From the NCBI GenBank assembly GCA_000437675.1, contig FR901808.1:1-53359 (forward strand): 53,359 nucleotides of DNA, written 5' to 3'. The notes under the pieces are model-generated. The model was not told where the DNA came from and made no database searches. It saw only the letters and a list, made by a program, of their open reading frames with translations. Origin of the DNA: Prevotella sp. CAG:891 (GTDB taxonomy: Bacteria; Bacteroidota; Bacteroidia; Bacteroidales; Bacteroidaceae). Made by a program: the position numbers and the translations under genes. Numbering within the stretch: position 1 is the stretch's first letter; each line of letters begins with the position of its first letter. Positions 15,236 to 24,790 of the stretch are shown here, one piece after another.

Positions 15236-15835
15236 TTAGTAAAATAAGGGTGAATCGTCAAGAGTCATGCGGCGCTCGACTTTCTGCCAATCGATGAGAT
15301 TCCAAAACTTTTCGACATATTCGGCACGACGGTTGCGATAGTCGATATAGTAAGCATGTTCCCATACGTCGATGCAGAAGAGCGGACGCATATTGTGAGT
15401 TATGGGATTTCCGGCGTTGGGCAATGCCAACAACTGAAGTTCGTGACGCTCGTCTAATGCGAGCCACACCCATCCGGATCCAAAAAGGCCAACGGCTGCT
15501 TCGGTGAATTGTTTCCGGAAATTGTCAATACTGTCGAACCTGCTGGTAATAGCCTGACATATTGTAGAACTCATGGCAACAGGCTGTGGGGTGAGCTGCT
15601 TAAAGAACATGATGTGATTCCATGCCTGGGCCGCATTGTTATATATGGGTCCCGAAGCCTTGGCTATGATTTCCTTGAGCGGCATTTCGGCATAAGGTGT
15701 GCCCACAATCAGTTTATTCACATTGTCGAGATAGGTTTGGAGATGTTTACCAAAATGAAACGACAATGTTTCAGCACTCATAATGGGTTCAAGAGCATGC
15801 TGCGCATATGGCAGTTCTGGCATTTTATGAATCAT
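15236..15835 (-). CDS. sodB: Superoxide dismutase [Fe/Mn]
   Basis: A 199-residue superoxide dismutase (195 if begun at Met5, 15823, which fits family starts ELPYAQHALEP better). Metal ligands are visible: His in SFHFGKH (about 30), His in NNAAQAWNHIMFF (about 77), Asp and His in DVWEHAYYIDY. The Gln of AAQ in the second block is the position typical of Fe or cambialistic enzymes rather than strict Mn forms. One commonly conserved His in the GKHHQTY motif is Leu here (GKHLQTY). The enzyme turns superoxide into oxygen and peroxide in the cytoplasm. Rubredoxin follows on the same strand. Confidence 0.93.
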   Translation of the reverse strand: MIHKMPELPYAQHALEPIMSAETLSFHFGKHLQTYLDNVNKLIVGTPYAEMPLKEIIAKASGPIYNNAAQAWNHIMFFKQLTPQPVAMSSTICQAITSRFDSIDNFRKQFTEAAVGLFGSGWVWLALDERHELQLLALPNAGNPITHNMRPLFCIDVWEHAYYIDYRNRRAEYVEKFWNLIDWQKVERRMTLDDSPLFY

Positions 15836-16278
15836 GATACAGACAGCGTTAAAAGGTTATTGAATGTGAGTAAGTATCGCCCTAGAAACCAGAAAAATAC
15901 AGACTGGCGGCCTATCATAGTAAAAGTCGGATAATCATTTGAGGCTACATTTATTAACCTTCTACACTTCGTTGAATTTTGCTCCGGCAAGCATTGCTGT
16001 CATCACAAGAATGTTTCCTGTATCTGCTATTAAGGAATAATTTCCAACCTTAGAATCCAAAACGAAATGAAGCAGTAGCCAAACAACTTCCTAACTGAGT
16101 GCAAGATAGTTATTTATTCTGAAGCAGACAACATTTAGCGATTAATTTTATGTTAACGCTGCTTTTTAGTAAGCATATTTCTACTTTTTACACGCTAATT
16201 ACCACTTTTTGAGCAAAACAGATGCATTATAGCTAATCATTGAATCGCATTCAACATGACGTATATCCTGCCCTATAT
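15836..16278. other. Gene-free region between sodB and viaA
   Basis: It is AT-rich with no ORF that looks real and no clear hairpin. It must hold the sodB promoter on the minus strand, but I do not find a good TAnnTTTGY match near it. Confidence 0.5.
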
Positions 16279-17820
16279 CTACTTAGACATTTTCACTTGG
16301 GAAATATTGAATATTTCGTCAAAATGACTGAGCCACCTATTTTCGGCTATGCCTATCTGTAAACCATAGAAACGGGTGCCTTGCTGACGAAACTGACGGA
16401 TAGACTGCAAATAAGTAACTGGAGGAAGCGGAATGCGAAAGTCTGTTACCCACAACACATCAGCACCGGAATGGCGTCCACCGGAGCGAAGCAGGGTAAA
16501 CGTGGTGTCAAGCATCTCGCAGGCATTAGTATTGCCAACAGATGGTTGCGAAAAGAATTGCAACAGCTGTGTTCGATTGCGCAAAACATCAATAGGACGT
16601 GCGTGAACGGAAAAGGCGATGAGATAACATTCACGATGCTGTGCATAGCAGAGTTCGCTTACGCGCATCATCAACGATTGGGCTATTTGACGTGGCTCAC
16701 CATACATACTTCCAGAACAGTCGACACATACTATAACAGGGCCTTTTGGTACAGCTTGTTGATGCGTAAGACTACACGCCGAACGCAGCATCCGGCTTTG
16801 ATAGTCGAAAACCTGCAAACGTCCAGCCACATACTTTGTCAGGAATACGTTCTCCATGTCGACATCTAAAAATTGAGCTAACTCGATTGGCAACAATGCG
16901 TTGAAATTCTGCCCGATAGTTATACCTTCAATGTCGCTTTTAGCTGCACTATTCAATTTTTCCTCAACTCCGGATGCTACAGTCAAGTACTGCACCCCGT
17001 CAGTTTGGGTGGTACGTCCCATACGTTCCACCACTTTAACGAGTTCGCTGTGTTTACGCTGCAAAAGAGCCACACGATACAGGCGTTCAAATTCTAAGGT
17101 ATTCCAGCGTCCGCCCATCAATGCCCACACTTGCAGAAAATCTGCCGTTTGAATATGATGACTGGTTACATAATCGGAAACGCCTTGCAAATTGGTATGA
17201 AGGAGCTTTGCATGAGTGGCTGCGCGCTCTGCCAAAAATTGCCGTTGTCCTTCAGCCAACTTTAATTTAATCTGATAATTCCACTCTTCAAGAAAATTGC
17301 TCCACATAGCCTCTTCGACATACTTGGTATGCTGCTCGAATTCATGTCGGTAAAATGAGGAGTCAAAACCTTGCCGGCTATATTTGTCTTCAACTTGAAA
17401 CAGCAGATTTTCCCATCCTTGTTGACGTCGCACTATGCTCCATTCGTACGCCTCGCACAGCGCGTTTATTTCGGCACGGGTACGCTGTAACTGATACTGG
17501 GCTTTTTGCAGATTCTGTGTCACAAATTGAATCATGGTGTCGACAAACACACGCTGCAAAATTTGATTATCTGCAACTCGACTGCGCACAAAGTCGTCTG
17601 TCATGATTTGCTGTAAATAGTCTAAAAGCGCCTCATGACTGTAAGAAAAGGAAAACAGAGTTTCTTCATCGGTCAATGCCTTCAACGATACTAAGCTATA
17701 GCTGTTTTCAACAGAAAGACATTGTCCGGTTTCAGCATAGGTTTGCAACAGTTTCAGATAAGCTTCTATTTGCTGACTTTCTGCAGTTGACTGATTTACT
17801 CGTTTTTCATACTTCATCAT
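16279..17820 (-). CDS. viaA: VWA-domain protein, ViaA-like
   Basis: A 513-residue protein with a helical N-terminal region (about 1-310, rich in Q, E and L) and a C-terminal von Willebrand A domain. The metal-ion-dependent adhesion motif DCSGS lies in VCVDCSGSMYG (about 355), with a later Thr and VTDFRIP. This layout fits ViaA/CoxE-like partners of MoxR AAA+ ATPases. I start at 17820 (MMKYEKRV), which overlaps the ravA stop by 14 bases and suggests translational coupling; a Met at 17850 would extend deeper into ravA. In E. coli RavA-ViaA acts on membrane lipids and respiratory complexes; the target here is unknown. Confidence 0.85.
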   Translation of the reverse strand: MMKYEKRVNQSTAESQQIEAYLKLLQTYAETGQCLSVENSYSLVSLKALTDEETLFSFSYSHEALLDYLQQIMTDDFVRSRVADNQILQRVFVDTMIQFVTQNLQKAQYQLQRTRAEINALCEAYEWSIVRRQQGWENLLFQVEDKYSRQGFDSSFYRHEFEQHTKYVEEAMWSNFLEEWNYQIKLKLAEGQRQFLAERAATHAKLLHTNLQGVSDYVTSHHIQTADFLQVWALMGGRWNTLEFERLYRVALLQRKHSELVKVVERMGRTTQTDGVQYLTVASGVEEKLNSAAKSDIEGITIGQNFNALLPIELAQFLDVDMENVFLTKYVAGRLQVFDYQSRMLRSACSLTHQQAVPKGPVIVCVDCSGSMYGEPRQIAQSLMMRVSELCYAQHRECYLIAFSVHARPIDVLRNRTQLLQFFSQPSVGNTNACEMLDTTFTLLRSGGRHSGADVLWVTDFRIPLPPVTYLQSIRQFRQQGTRFYGLQIGIAENRWLSHFDEIFNISQVKMSK

Positions 17821-19411
17821 AAAGCAGTTTGCAAATATCAGCCCGAACAAGGGCTATTTGTTTATAGAGAGATTGTACATAGACATTTACAGCATTGAGC
17901 GTGGACTTGTCTGTAAAAATATTACTTTGCACTTTCTGCTTGACATCATCCAAATTCGTGCAGAGGTACTCAATATCTTCCTCGTAATGGGTTGATGATA
18001 ATGGGTTGACACTAATGGACTCACCACTACCTATGGTTCCTGCAGCCGGATTCAGCAAAGCAGCCCCTTTTACTCGCATTTTAAAAGCTATGCCGTTTAT
18101 GTAGATATGGGCATCGTCACGACAAAGAGTTACATGCTCCACATGATGCTGGCGAATCACATTGTTCAAGTCGGGAGTAGACATGCGGACTATGGTTCGC
18201 TTGGGATTCATGGGGTCAGCATAAATAGCCCCTTGAACAGACATGGAAGCTTTACCGGGTTGACGAGTAGGTAGCTGTTTGAAATCGGTTATGAACACAA
18301 ACGAATTACCGGTTCCGTGATTATCTATTTGATAAAAGAAACGATCTACAATCAAAAGGTTATCGTCGCGATGATCATTTTCGCGAATTGCCTTACTTAA
18401 CGCTTCTTTAGCCCGACAAGCACGCAAATCTGCCTTAACAGCATTCCGCAAATCCATGAGTTTGTTTACCACAGGACTAAATATGGCTTCGATAACAATG
18501 CGTTGTACGTGGGGGATTTCATCTGGTTCATTCCACAGACAATGAAACAGCGGAAGCAGTAAGGGTGCCTCTACACTTTTACAACCATGAATATAGGCCG
18601 ACATCTTGAGCAAACGAATTATATGTTTCCAACGACGATCGCTTATGTAAATATTTCGAGGCAATTCCAAATCTGCCATTTGAACATGCTGCACTTTCTG
18701 ACGTATAGAACTGATTGCCAGAAGCACGTCATTGGTAAGGGGCAAATTGCGCGATTCTTTTTGCCACAGGGTGTATTCCAAATCCGTAATTGCCTCAGAC
18801 AACGGTTCACTTTTAGCACCACCATCAGCAAAGCCTATGGTTTCGTCCACCAGCATTTGCTGAAAGGTTTCTTCATTTTCAATGTTGTGACAAATTACGC
18901 GGATTAAGAAACGGTCCCATAAAGCTTCAAGCCCTTCTCCTTTGGCAGGAAGTTCATTAGATGCTGCTACCAAGAGTTTCAAAGGCAGATGTTCTTCGGT
19001 ATGTCCATTCCTGAAAAGCTTTTCATTCAATACGGTTAGCAAACTGTTCTGTATAGCCGGACCCGCTTTCCATATCTCATCCAAGAACACGACATCAGCC
19101 GAAGGCAAATATCCGTCGGTAACACGCACATACTGATCGTCAGTCTTTAATTTAGAGATACTGACAGGACCAAATATTTCATCGGGTGTAGAAAAGCGCG
19201 ACATCAAATACTCAAACGATTGAGCTTCGACAAATGCATGCTTCAAGCAACGTGCCACCATTGACTTGGCAACACCCGGAGGACCTAAAAGCAAAATACT
19301 CTCTCCGGCCAACGCCGCCAATAAGGCCAAAGCGGTTTCATTCTCCTTTTCATAAATTCCTTGATTCAGTGACTTCAAAAGTGATGCTATGCGTTGCTGT
19401 AATTTATTCAT
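17807..19411 (-). CDS. ravA: MoxR-family AAA+ ATPase, RavA-like
   Basis: A 534-residue AAA+ ATPase. Walker A is LLGPPGVAKSMVA (about 36-48), Walker B VVFLDEIW, then NSLLTVLNEK with sensor residues in LLVAASNELP. GPPGVAKS, with Ala-Lys-Ser, and the FGPVSISKLK insert are characteristic of RavA among MoxR proteins. After about residue 330 come the mixed segments expected for the LARA-containing C-terminal part. It is slightly longer than E. coli RavA (498). viaA follows with overlap, and an XRE regulator lies 116 bases upstream on the same strand. It should work as a hexameric chaperone-like machine with ViaA. Confidence 0.9.
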   Translation of the reverse strand: MNKLQQRIASLLKSLNQGIYEKENETALALLAALAGESILLLGPPGVAKSMVARCLKHAFVEAQSFEYLMSRFSTPDEIFGPVSISKLKTDDQYVRVTDGYLPSADVVFLDEIWKAGPAIQNSLLTVLNEKLFRNGHTEEHLPLKLLVAASNELPAKGEGLEALWDRFLIRVICHNIENEETFQQMLVDETIGFADGGAKSEPLSEAITDLEYTLWQKESRNLPLTNDVLLAISSIRQKVQHVQMADLELPRNIYISDRRWKHIIRLLKMSAYIHGCKSVEAPLLLPLFHCLWNEPDEIPHVQRIVIEAIFSPVVNKLMDLRNAVKADLRACRAKEALSKAIRENDHRDDNLLIVDRFFYQIDNHGTGNSFVFITDFKQLPTRQPGKASMSVQGAIYADPMNPKRTIVRMSTPDLNNVIRQHHVEHVTLCRDDAHIYINGIAFKMRVKGAALLNPAAGTIGSGESISVNPLSSTHYEEDIEYLCTNLDDVKQKVQSNIFTDKSTLNAVNVYVQSLYKQIALVRADICKLLYDEV

Positions 19412-19527
19412 ATAAAGATATTGCTCTTCTGATTATAGATGTACGTGGAAACAAAAAATTGGCATATCCAAATGAATTAAGAACTTACTCATCTTGACAT
19501 GCAAAAAACAGGATGGGAACACTACGG

Positions 19528-20073
19528 CTAATTCTTGTTTGAAGGCACAAATGCTTCGTATGTACCATCGTCAAAGAAAACGCGAATTTCTTTAATCTTA
19601 CGCTGAGGTCTGTCCATACTAATTCCGAAACCATACGATGATTGCCGGCTTGCATGGGTGGACATTTCCTTAATAGCAGTTTGCGTACGTCCGCCTTGAT
19701 AAAAGTTACCAGTCCCCATACGATTTTCTGCCACATGAGATTGTGCATGGGCATCAGGCAAACCTGAAGATACAGACGACTGGCCATCAGCCTCGAGCAT
19801 TCGTTCCGCCCCATCACCTTCCAAGTCGATTGCACCCTCTTCCTGCTCTTCAGACTGAGCATTTCCACAAATCATATTACCTTCACCAAACATTATCCAA
19901 TTAACATTTATTTCAGGAAATGCCCGATGTATGGCTGATACATGATTATTGGTAGGATTGGTACGTCCGGTAAATATACTGGAAAGCGAAGCAGCCGAAA
20001 TTCCTAAACGAGCCGCAAAATCCTGTTGCGACAAATTGGCATACTCCATCACTTCCTTAATTCTATTTTTCAT
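19528..20073 (-). CDS. XRE-family transcriptional regulator
   Basis: A 181-residue protein with an N-terminal helix-turn-helix of the Cro/CI type (about 5-60: YANLSQQDFAARLGISAAS then LSSIFTGRTNPT). The middle is low-complexity and acidic. The C-terminal KEIRVFFDDGTYEAF is a conserved-looking tail that I have no function for. No peptidase or sensor domain is present. It precedes ravA-viaA on the same strand (116-base gap), so it may control that unit or itself. Its 5' region (20074-20415) is unusually long and structured for a simple regulator; a 14-codon frame (20063-20107) overlaps its start by 11 bases. Confidence 0.85.
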   Translation of the reverse strand: MKNRIKEVMEYANLSQQDFAARLGISAASLSSIFTGRTNPTNNHVSAIHRAFPEINVNWIMFGEGNMICGNAQSEEQEEGAIDLEGDGAERMLEADGQSSVSSGLPDAHAQSHVAENRMGTGNFYQGGRTQTAIKEMSTHASRQSSYGFGISMDRPQRKIKEIRVFFDDGTYEAFVPSNKN

Positions 20074-20107
20074 TGCTAACTACTTTTTGAAGACCATCGC
20101 AACACAT
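20063..20107 (-). promoter_or_regulatory. Possible leader ORF overlapping the XRE start
   Basis: An ATG-started frame of 14 codons (begins MCCDGLQKVV) ends in TAG inside codons 3-4 of the XRE gene. The overlap would allow translational coupling. The same frame stays open another 55 codons upstream without an ATG. Confidence 0.3.
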
Positions 20108-20415
20108 ATAATAGGCATTAGACGATGGGACCCTAATTTTAACTAAATGAAACAGGGGGTTTTGTTCAGAAAAATGGAACAATCTGTCTAGCGGCAAAGG
20201 TGCTTCTGTTATGACTATATTATATATAGAGAGGGAAGCAGTACATAGCCCACTCGCTATGATGAATGCAAATCACTGGCATGCTTCATACCTTGAAGCA
20301 AAAAACCGAATAGCATCATAAGTACGATACGAATGGCCACAAAATTCCGTGCTTTGATAGTGACAGTTCAGCTTCGATTAAAAGAGATAATCTATACCGT
20401 CGCCATTTTTCGTTT

Positions 20416-20424
20416 ACAAAGATA
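20416..20424 (-). promoter_or_regulatory. -7 promoter box for a long XRE leader
   Basis: On the minus strand TATCTTTGT matches TAnnTTTGY, with GTTG about 20 bases upstream in place of TTTG. If used, it gives a leader of about 340 bases before the XRE gene. The leader (20215-20410) is clearly less AT-rich than the DNA beyond it. Confidence 0.45.
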
Positions 20425-22456
20425 CACACAAAAGGGAAAAAGAACAACAATTGTAGATTTTATTTTGTGACTCAGACTTTTAAATCGTATTTTACATTAA
20501 TATATCACATGTTTACATTTCAATATTTACACTTCGAAATAATTTTACATAGAAAAATTCGGAAAAGCGAGTGAATTTATACTTCTACTTTAATAAAATC
20601 ATGTTTCTATTTGATAATCAATGAGTATTCATATTTTATATTTGTTATATTCACACAAAAATATTATTATGCATAAAAAGCCTATTATTAAATGTAGATT
20701 TGAATTAACTAATTAGCTTATTTATTGGTTTACAGATAGTTATATTAGGTTTATTGAAGTGCATAATTATTTTTAAACAAAACCACTTTACGATTTGCAA
20801 TTTCTGATTGTAATTATCTACATTTATATTCTGAATTCATAGATTGAAAATTCTCGAATATTTGTTTACACACAACATTTCTGTTTGTATATTTACACCT
20901 GTAACTATTCTATTGTAAATGTTTAAATTGCTTTATCATAAAGCAAGAACAAGCGAAAATAAGCAAGAATCAAACCAATTAAATAAGACTGAACATATAC
21001 TTGAATTCTGCCATATATTCAATTCCTGAGAGGCTAAATACAGCATAACTAATTGATTATCAATGATTTAAGCTTAAAATTTGCCTTTCCAAATTCTTCC
21101 AATCTAGAATTTTCAAGAGCTGATATTATTCATTATTGCCAACTACACATATCATTATATGATATAATCTCATTTTTTTACGTAGAAATAGCGTACCAAG
21201 AGGTTCTATTTTACATTTTCAGAAGGTTCAAAGGAATAAACTGCTGGGTGACAAGCTAAATTCACCTGTTTCAGACTTGCCTTAATCAAGTATTTCTGTA
21301 CTGATAAACGAACTCAAAAATTAAGCTCTAAAATCCAAAAGCTCACTCCACAGAAAATACGGGCCGGATTCCAATACGCTATTATCCTGAAAAAGTGACC
21401 AACAAGTCTTGTATTAGCGTCCCCACAAAGCGATGAATCACAATAGGCATGAATGCTCAGCGATACAGCACCGATATAGCGCACCATTCAATACATATAC
21501 AGCCATCCTGATCCGCAAGCCTACAACCACACACTCCCCCACCCTTCTGTAAGAAAGAAAATAGCAATACGCAAACCTACGCCATGTATGCACCGGATAC
21601 AATAGATTGTACAGATAAGACTGACGCATACGAATAAAAGAACAGTCTGCAATTATCAAATAGGTGTTAATACATACAAATATTACATTACTCACATGAA
21701 GCCATAAACCCATACTTAAGCAACACACTATACGCAGATTTAGCCTCTATATCCTAAGTTTTTCATTCTGCTAACGATGATACTTTCAAGCTTGTTAAGC
21801 TTGAACATAAAGAGCAACTCTATACACACAACACATTTAATCCTGATATAAGAATCTAAAATGCCACACCCTAATCCAACATTAACCACACGCTTTTTCA
21901 TTCCATTTATTTTCCCCAAACGGTTCTAAAAAATGCCATGTTCATTTATTTACAAAATGTCCACCTCGCTCCCTTACATACTGATTCCTCAAGAGAAGCA
22001 TCCTATCATTGAAAATAAGGATTCATCATATAATTGACCAAAAAATTGCGTAGGTAACTCAAAAATCAAACCAATACCCCATAAATATAGACCTGCATTC
22101 ATTTTAGAAATAAGCACCTGAATTACAACCCGACATTCATCACGTATTTTCTGTTAAAACACATATAGAAACCCTTTTATACAAAGGATTCTATCATTCA
22201 CCTTGTGCGAAAAATATTGACATTTATTATTTTTCCATACAGAGTGGTTTTAGAAGTAAAAAAGTAGATTTTAATCAAATGCTAGCCCAGCCAGCCAACA
22301 CAACGTGCACATCTGATAAAGTATTTTTTACCACTCTATACCGCACATTTGAAGGTCTTTTCACCTCTTTTTTTACCAAACGAATTATTTCCCCTCGAAA
22401 TTTCGAATGGTATTGCCCCTACCCTCGACTATTTCAAAACCGAACAAGCACAAAAA
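20425..22456. other. AT-rich gene desert
   Basis: About 2 kb without a convincing gene on either strand. The open frames at 21053-21259, 21438-21728 and 22279-22557 lack family features; the last runs through a terminator hairpin. Between 20480 and 20930 a TTTACA core recurs many times, for example near 20489, 20513, 20528, 20543, 20867 and 20893. A less AT-rich stretch (21340-21620) holds nothing I recognise. No tRNA, IS or attachment site was seen. Confidence 0.6.
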
Positions 22457-22486
22457 ACCCCGGCTTCTTCAAAGCAGAAGCCGGGG
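22452..22486 (-). terminator. Strong terminator of the amn-holA transcript
   Basis: CCCCGGCTTCT (22458-22468) and its exact complement (22476-22486) enclose a 7-base loop. On the minus strand six T residues follow. It lies about 115 bases beyond the holA stop. Confidence 0.9.
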
Positions 22487-22599
22487 TAATACGTGCTATT
22501 ACAGCTAATAGCCTAACCCTATTCTCAATCTGTTTTATGGGGGCATACAAGCCTTAAACTGAGACTTACAACATGAGAAAAGAGTCTGAGATGCTGCCT

Positions 22600-23643
22600 C
22601 TAATTCAGAATAAAAAAGAGCAATTCTTTCATTAAGTCACCATTCGAAGTAGCAGGATTTTCTACCCCCTTCGAACGTGCATCCGTATGTCGTATTTCAG
22701 AAATAATATTCATTACTTTCACACCAGAATAAACTTTCATCGGAGGCATCACATTCTTCCGAACCTGCCATTCCGTAAGTCCCAACCATGCCGCCAATCC
22801 GCGTTCGCTTTTATCGGGCGAGTAATAAGCCAGCATCAGATTCGAGAAATACTTAAAGAGCGAAGGCAATATCATCTGTATAGGGTTTTCCTTGGGATTG
22901 CTGTCGAAGTACTTCGCAATACTAAACACCTTCAGGGCATCTTTCGCACCTAAAGCGTCGAGCAATTCAAACACATTAAAATTTCTCGTCACGCCAATAT
23001 TCTGTCGCACCATCTGAGTGGTTACAACTTTCTCATTGTCCGGAAGTGACACAATTAACTTGTCCATTTCGGACGCTAATCGGTTTAAATCCGATCCCAC
23101 AAAAGCTGCCAGCATTTCAGATGCTTCGGGTTCAATGCCCACACGGCGACGCTTCAGATAATCGCGCACAAAAACTGGCAACTGACTGTCATACAATTTT
23201 TTCGATTCAAACAGCACCCCTTCCTTACTGATAAGTGATGCCACTTTCATACGCCGATCTATGTTGCCATTTTTATAGCTAAAAATAAGCACCGTAGTAG
23301 GCATAACCTGTCGGAAATACAATTCCAAACGGTCAAGATGTTTCAGGTTTTGCGCTTCTTTTACCCAAATTACATTATACTTCGCCCCCATCGGATAAGA
23401 CCGCGCAGCTGTCATTATAGCATCGACGTCTGTATCCAGACCGAAGAGTGTGACGAGCGAAAAATCCTGTTCTTCGGGGGTCAGCAGAAAATTGACTATA
23501 AACTCCGCTACGCGATCAATATAATAACTTTCCTCACCCATTAAGAAATATACAGGCTTAATATTGGCGGCACGCACATCGCGCACAATCTGTTCGTAGG
23601 TGATTCCAGGGGTTTTCTTTTTTATAGGATACGTTCCTGCCAT
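22600..23643 (-). CDS. holA: DNA polymerase III subunit delta
   Basis: The 347-residue delta subunit of the clamp loader, which opens the beta clamp at primed DNA. Seen: KPVYFLMGEESYYIDRVAEFIV in the N-terminal AAA+-like fold (it binds no ATP itself), VIWVKEAQNL, VLIFSYKNG, and the C-terminal collar helix region NPIQMILPSLFKYFSNLMLAY. Length matches the family. The ATG at 23643 shares its A with the TAA stop of the AMP nucleosidase gene upstream, so the two are translationally coupled; the frame could be extended two codons to a TTG but the ATG is preferred. A strong terminator follows. Confidence 0.92.
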   Translation of the reverse strand: MAGTYPIKKKTPGITYEQIVRDVRAANIKPVYFLMGEESYYIDRVAEFIVNFLLTPEEQDFSLVTLFGLDTDVDAIMTAARSYPMGAKYNVIWVKEAQNLKHLDRLELYFRQVMPTTVLIFSYKNGNIDRRMKVASLISKEGVLFESKKLYDSQLPVFVRDYLKRRRVGIEPEASEMLAAFVGSDLNRLASEMDKLIVSLPDNEKVVTTQMVRQNIGVTRNFNVFELLDALGAKDALKVFSIAKYFDSNPKENPIQMILPSLFKYFSNLMLAYYSPDKSERGLAAWLGLTEWQVRKNVMPPMKVYSGVKVMNIISEIRHTDARSKGVENPATSNGDLMKELLFFILN

Positions 23644-24422
23644 TACCAATCAAACTTTAGGTGACGCACGGTTTTACGCTCACCTATAATCAGTTTCATA
23701 CTATCTATACCAATTCTCACATGCGTCGAAGCGAAATCGCGAGTCACCCGATTGTCACTTTCTTCAGTTTTTACTCCATCAGGCTCCATCGGATTATCTG
23801 AAACCAACAATAAAGCTCCTGTTGGGATATGATTATAGAAACCACACGAGAAAAGAGTTGCTGTTTCCATATCTACTGCCATAGCACGTGTTTCACGCAA
23901 ATAAGCCTTGAATCGCTCATCATGCTCCCAAACACGACGGTTGGTGGTATAAACCGTTCCTGTCCAATAGTCATGACTTCTGTCTCTCAAAGCTGTTGAC
24001 ACAGCACGTTGTAGCATAAAAGCAGGCAGCGCCGGCACTTCTGGTGGGAAATAATCGTTCGAGGTTCCTTCGCCACGAATACCCGCAAGAGGTAAAATGT
24101 AGTCACCCAAATGAGTTTTGTCTGATATGCCGCCACATTTACCCAGGAACAAACAAGCCTTGGGCTGAATAGCTCCCAGCAGATCCATAATCAGCGCAGC
24201 ATTCGGACTGCCCATACCAAAGTTGATCATGGTAATTCCGTCTGCAGTTGCTGCGCGCATGTTGGCATCAAAACCAACAGTTTCCACGCCACATTGTTCG
24301 CAGAACATATCCACGTAATTATTGAAATTGGTCAGCAAAATATGATCGCTGAAATGATCAAGCGGCATTTTTGTGTAACGGGTCAACCAGTTACCTATTA
24401 TTTCTTGTTTAGTCTTCATCAT
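23643..24422 (-). CDS. amn: AMP nucleosidase
   Basis: Hydrolyses AMP to adenine and ribose 5-phosphate, a step in purine balance. The 259-residue protein has the nucleoside phosphorylase fold: INFGMGSPNAALI, FLGKCGGIS (phosphate/ribose site), and AVDMETATLFSCGF with the ribose-binding Glu, followed by LLLVSDNPM with the catalytic Asp. It is the short form lacking the N-terminal regulatory domain of E. coli Amn, as usual in Bacteroidota. Two adjacent Met codons (24422, 24419) can start it. It runs into holA with a 1-base overlap. A -7 box match lies at 24653, and a palindromic repeat sits in the leader. Confidence 0.9.
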   Translation of the reverse strand: MMKTKQEIIGNWLTRYTKMPLDHFSDHILLTNFNNYVDMFCEQCGVETVGFDANMRAATADGITMINFGMGSPNAALIMDLLGAIQPKACLFLGKCGGISDKTHLGDYILPLAGIRGEGTSNDYFPPEVPALPAFMLQRAVSTALRDRSHDYWTGTVYTTNRRVWEHDERFKAYLRETRAMAVDMETATLFSCGFYNHIPTGALLLVSDNPMEPDGVKTEESDNRVTRDFASTHVRIGIDSMKLIIGERKTVRHLKFDW

Positions 24423-24487
24423 TCTTTGTATATTTACAGATAAATAGAAGGTTATTTGGCAATGCCAAGTTCTAAAATCACATCTTC

Positions 24488-24565
24488 AACTTGGCTATGC
24501 GCTTATCTTTCACTATCTTTGTATAAGATAGGAGGCGGCTCGGCAATACCTTGACTCAAAAGCGA
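24488..24565. repeat. Palindromic repeat P, tandem junction copy
   Basis: The order is a reversed left arm (GCGCTTATCTTTCACTATC) then a reversed right arm (GATAGGAGGCGGCTCGGCAA), the same junction seen at 3800-3836 and 13385-13410. The plus strand carries TATCTTTGT, a -7 box match pointing at the gene at 24791, with TTGG 19 bases upstream. Confidence 0.75.
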
Positions 24566-24652
24566 ACTTTTGAATAAGCACTGCACTTGCCTTTCGGTTG
24601 CAAACCAAACGCTGCCTATAGTTGGCACCACATTTTGTCTGAATTTGCATTA

Positions 24653-24661
24653 GCAAAGTTA
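24653..24661 (-). promoter_or_regulatory. -7 promoter box for amn-holA
   Basis: On the minus strand TAACTTTGC matches TAnnTTTGY exactly. I see no clean -33 TTTG at the usual distance. The leader would be about 230 bases and include repeat P. Confidence 0.5.
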
Positions 24662-24790
24662 CAGCAAACCTTGCGCAACACGAAAAATAACAGTCTGTTT
24701 TTCCACAAAAATAGCATTCTTTTACTCAGATTTTATTAGTTTCGATAGCTTTTTACAGTCATTACCTAATTCATCACCCTACATATCTAC

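Noticed and set aside
21438..21728. Minus-strand 96-residue Cys-rich frame in the gene desert
   Set aside because: No family motif, no promoter match, and composition like translated spacer.
20425..22456. Replication origin
   Set aside because: AT-rich, but I saw no cluster of DnaA boxes and no dnaA, dnaN or rpmH neighbour.
22279..22557. Plus-strand 92-residue frame
   Set aside because: It runs through the strong terminator hairpin at 22452-22486, so it is spacer.
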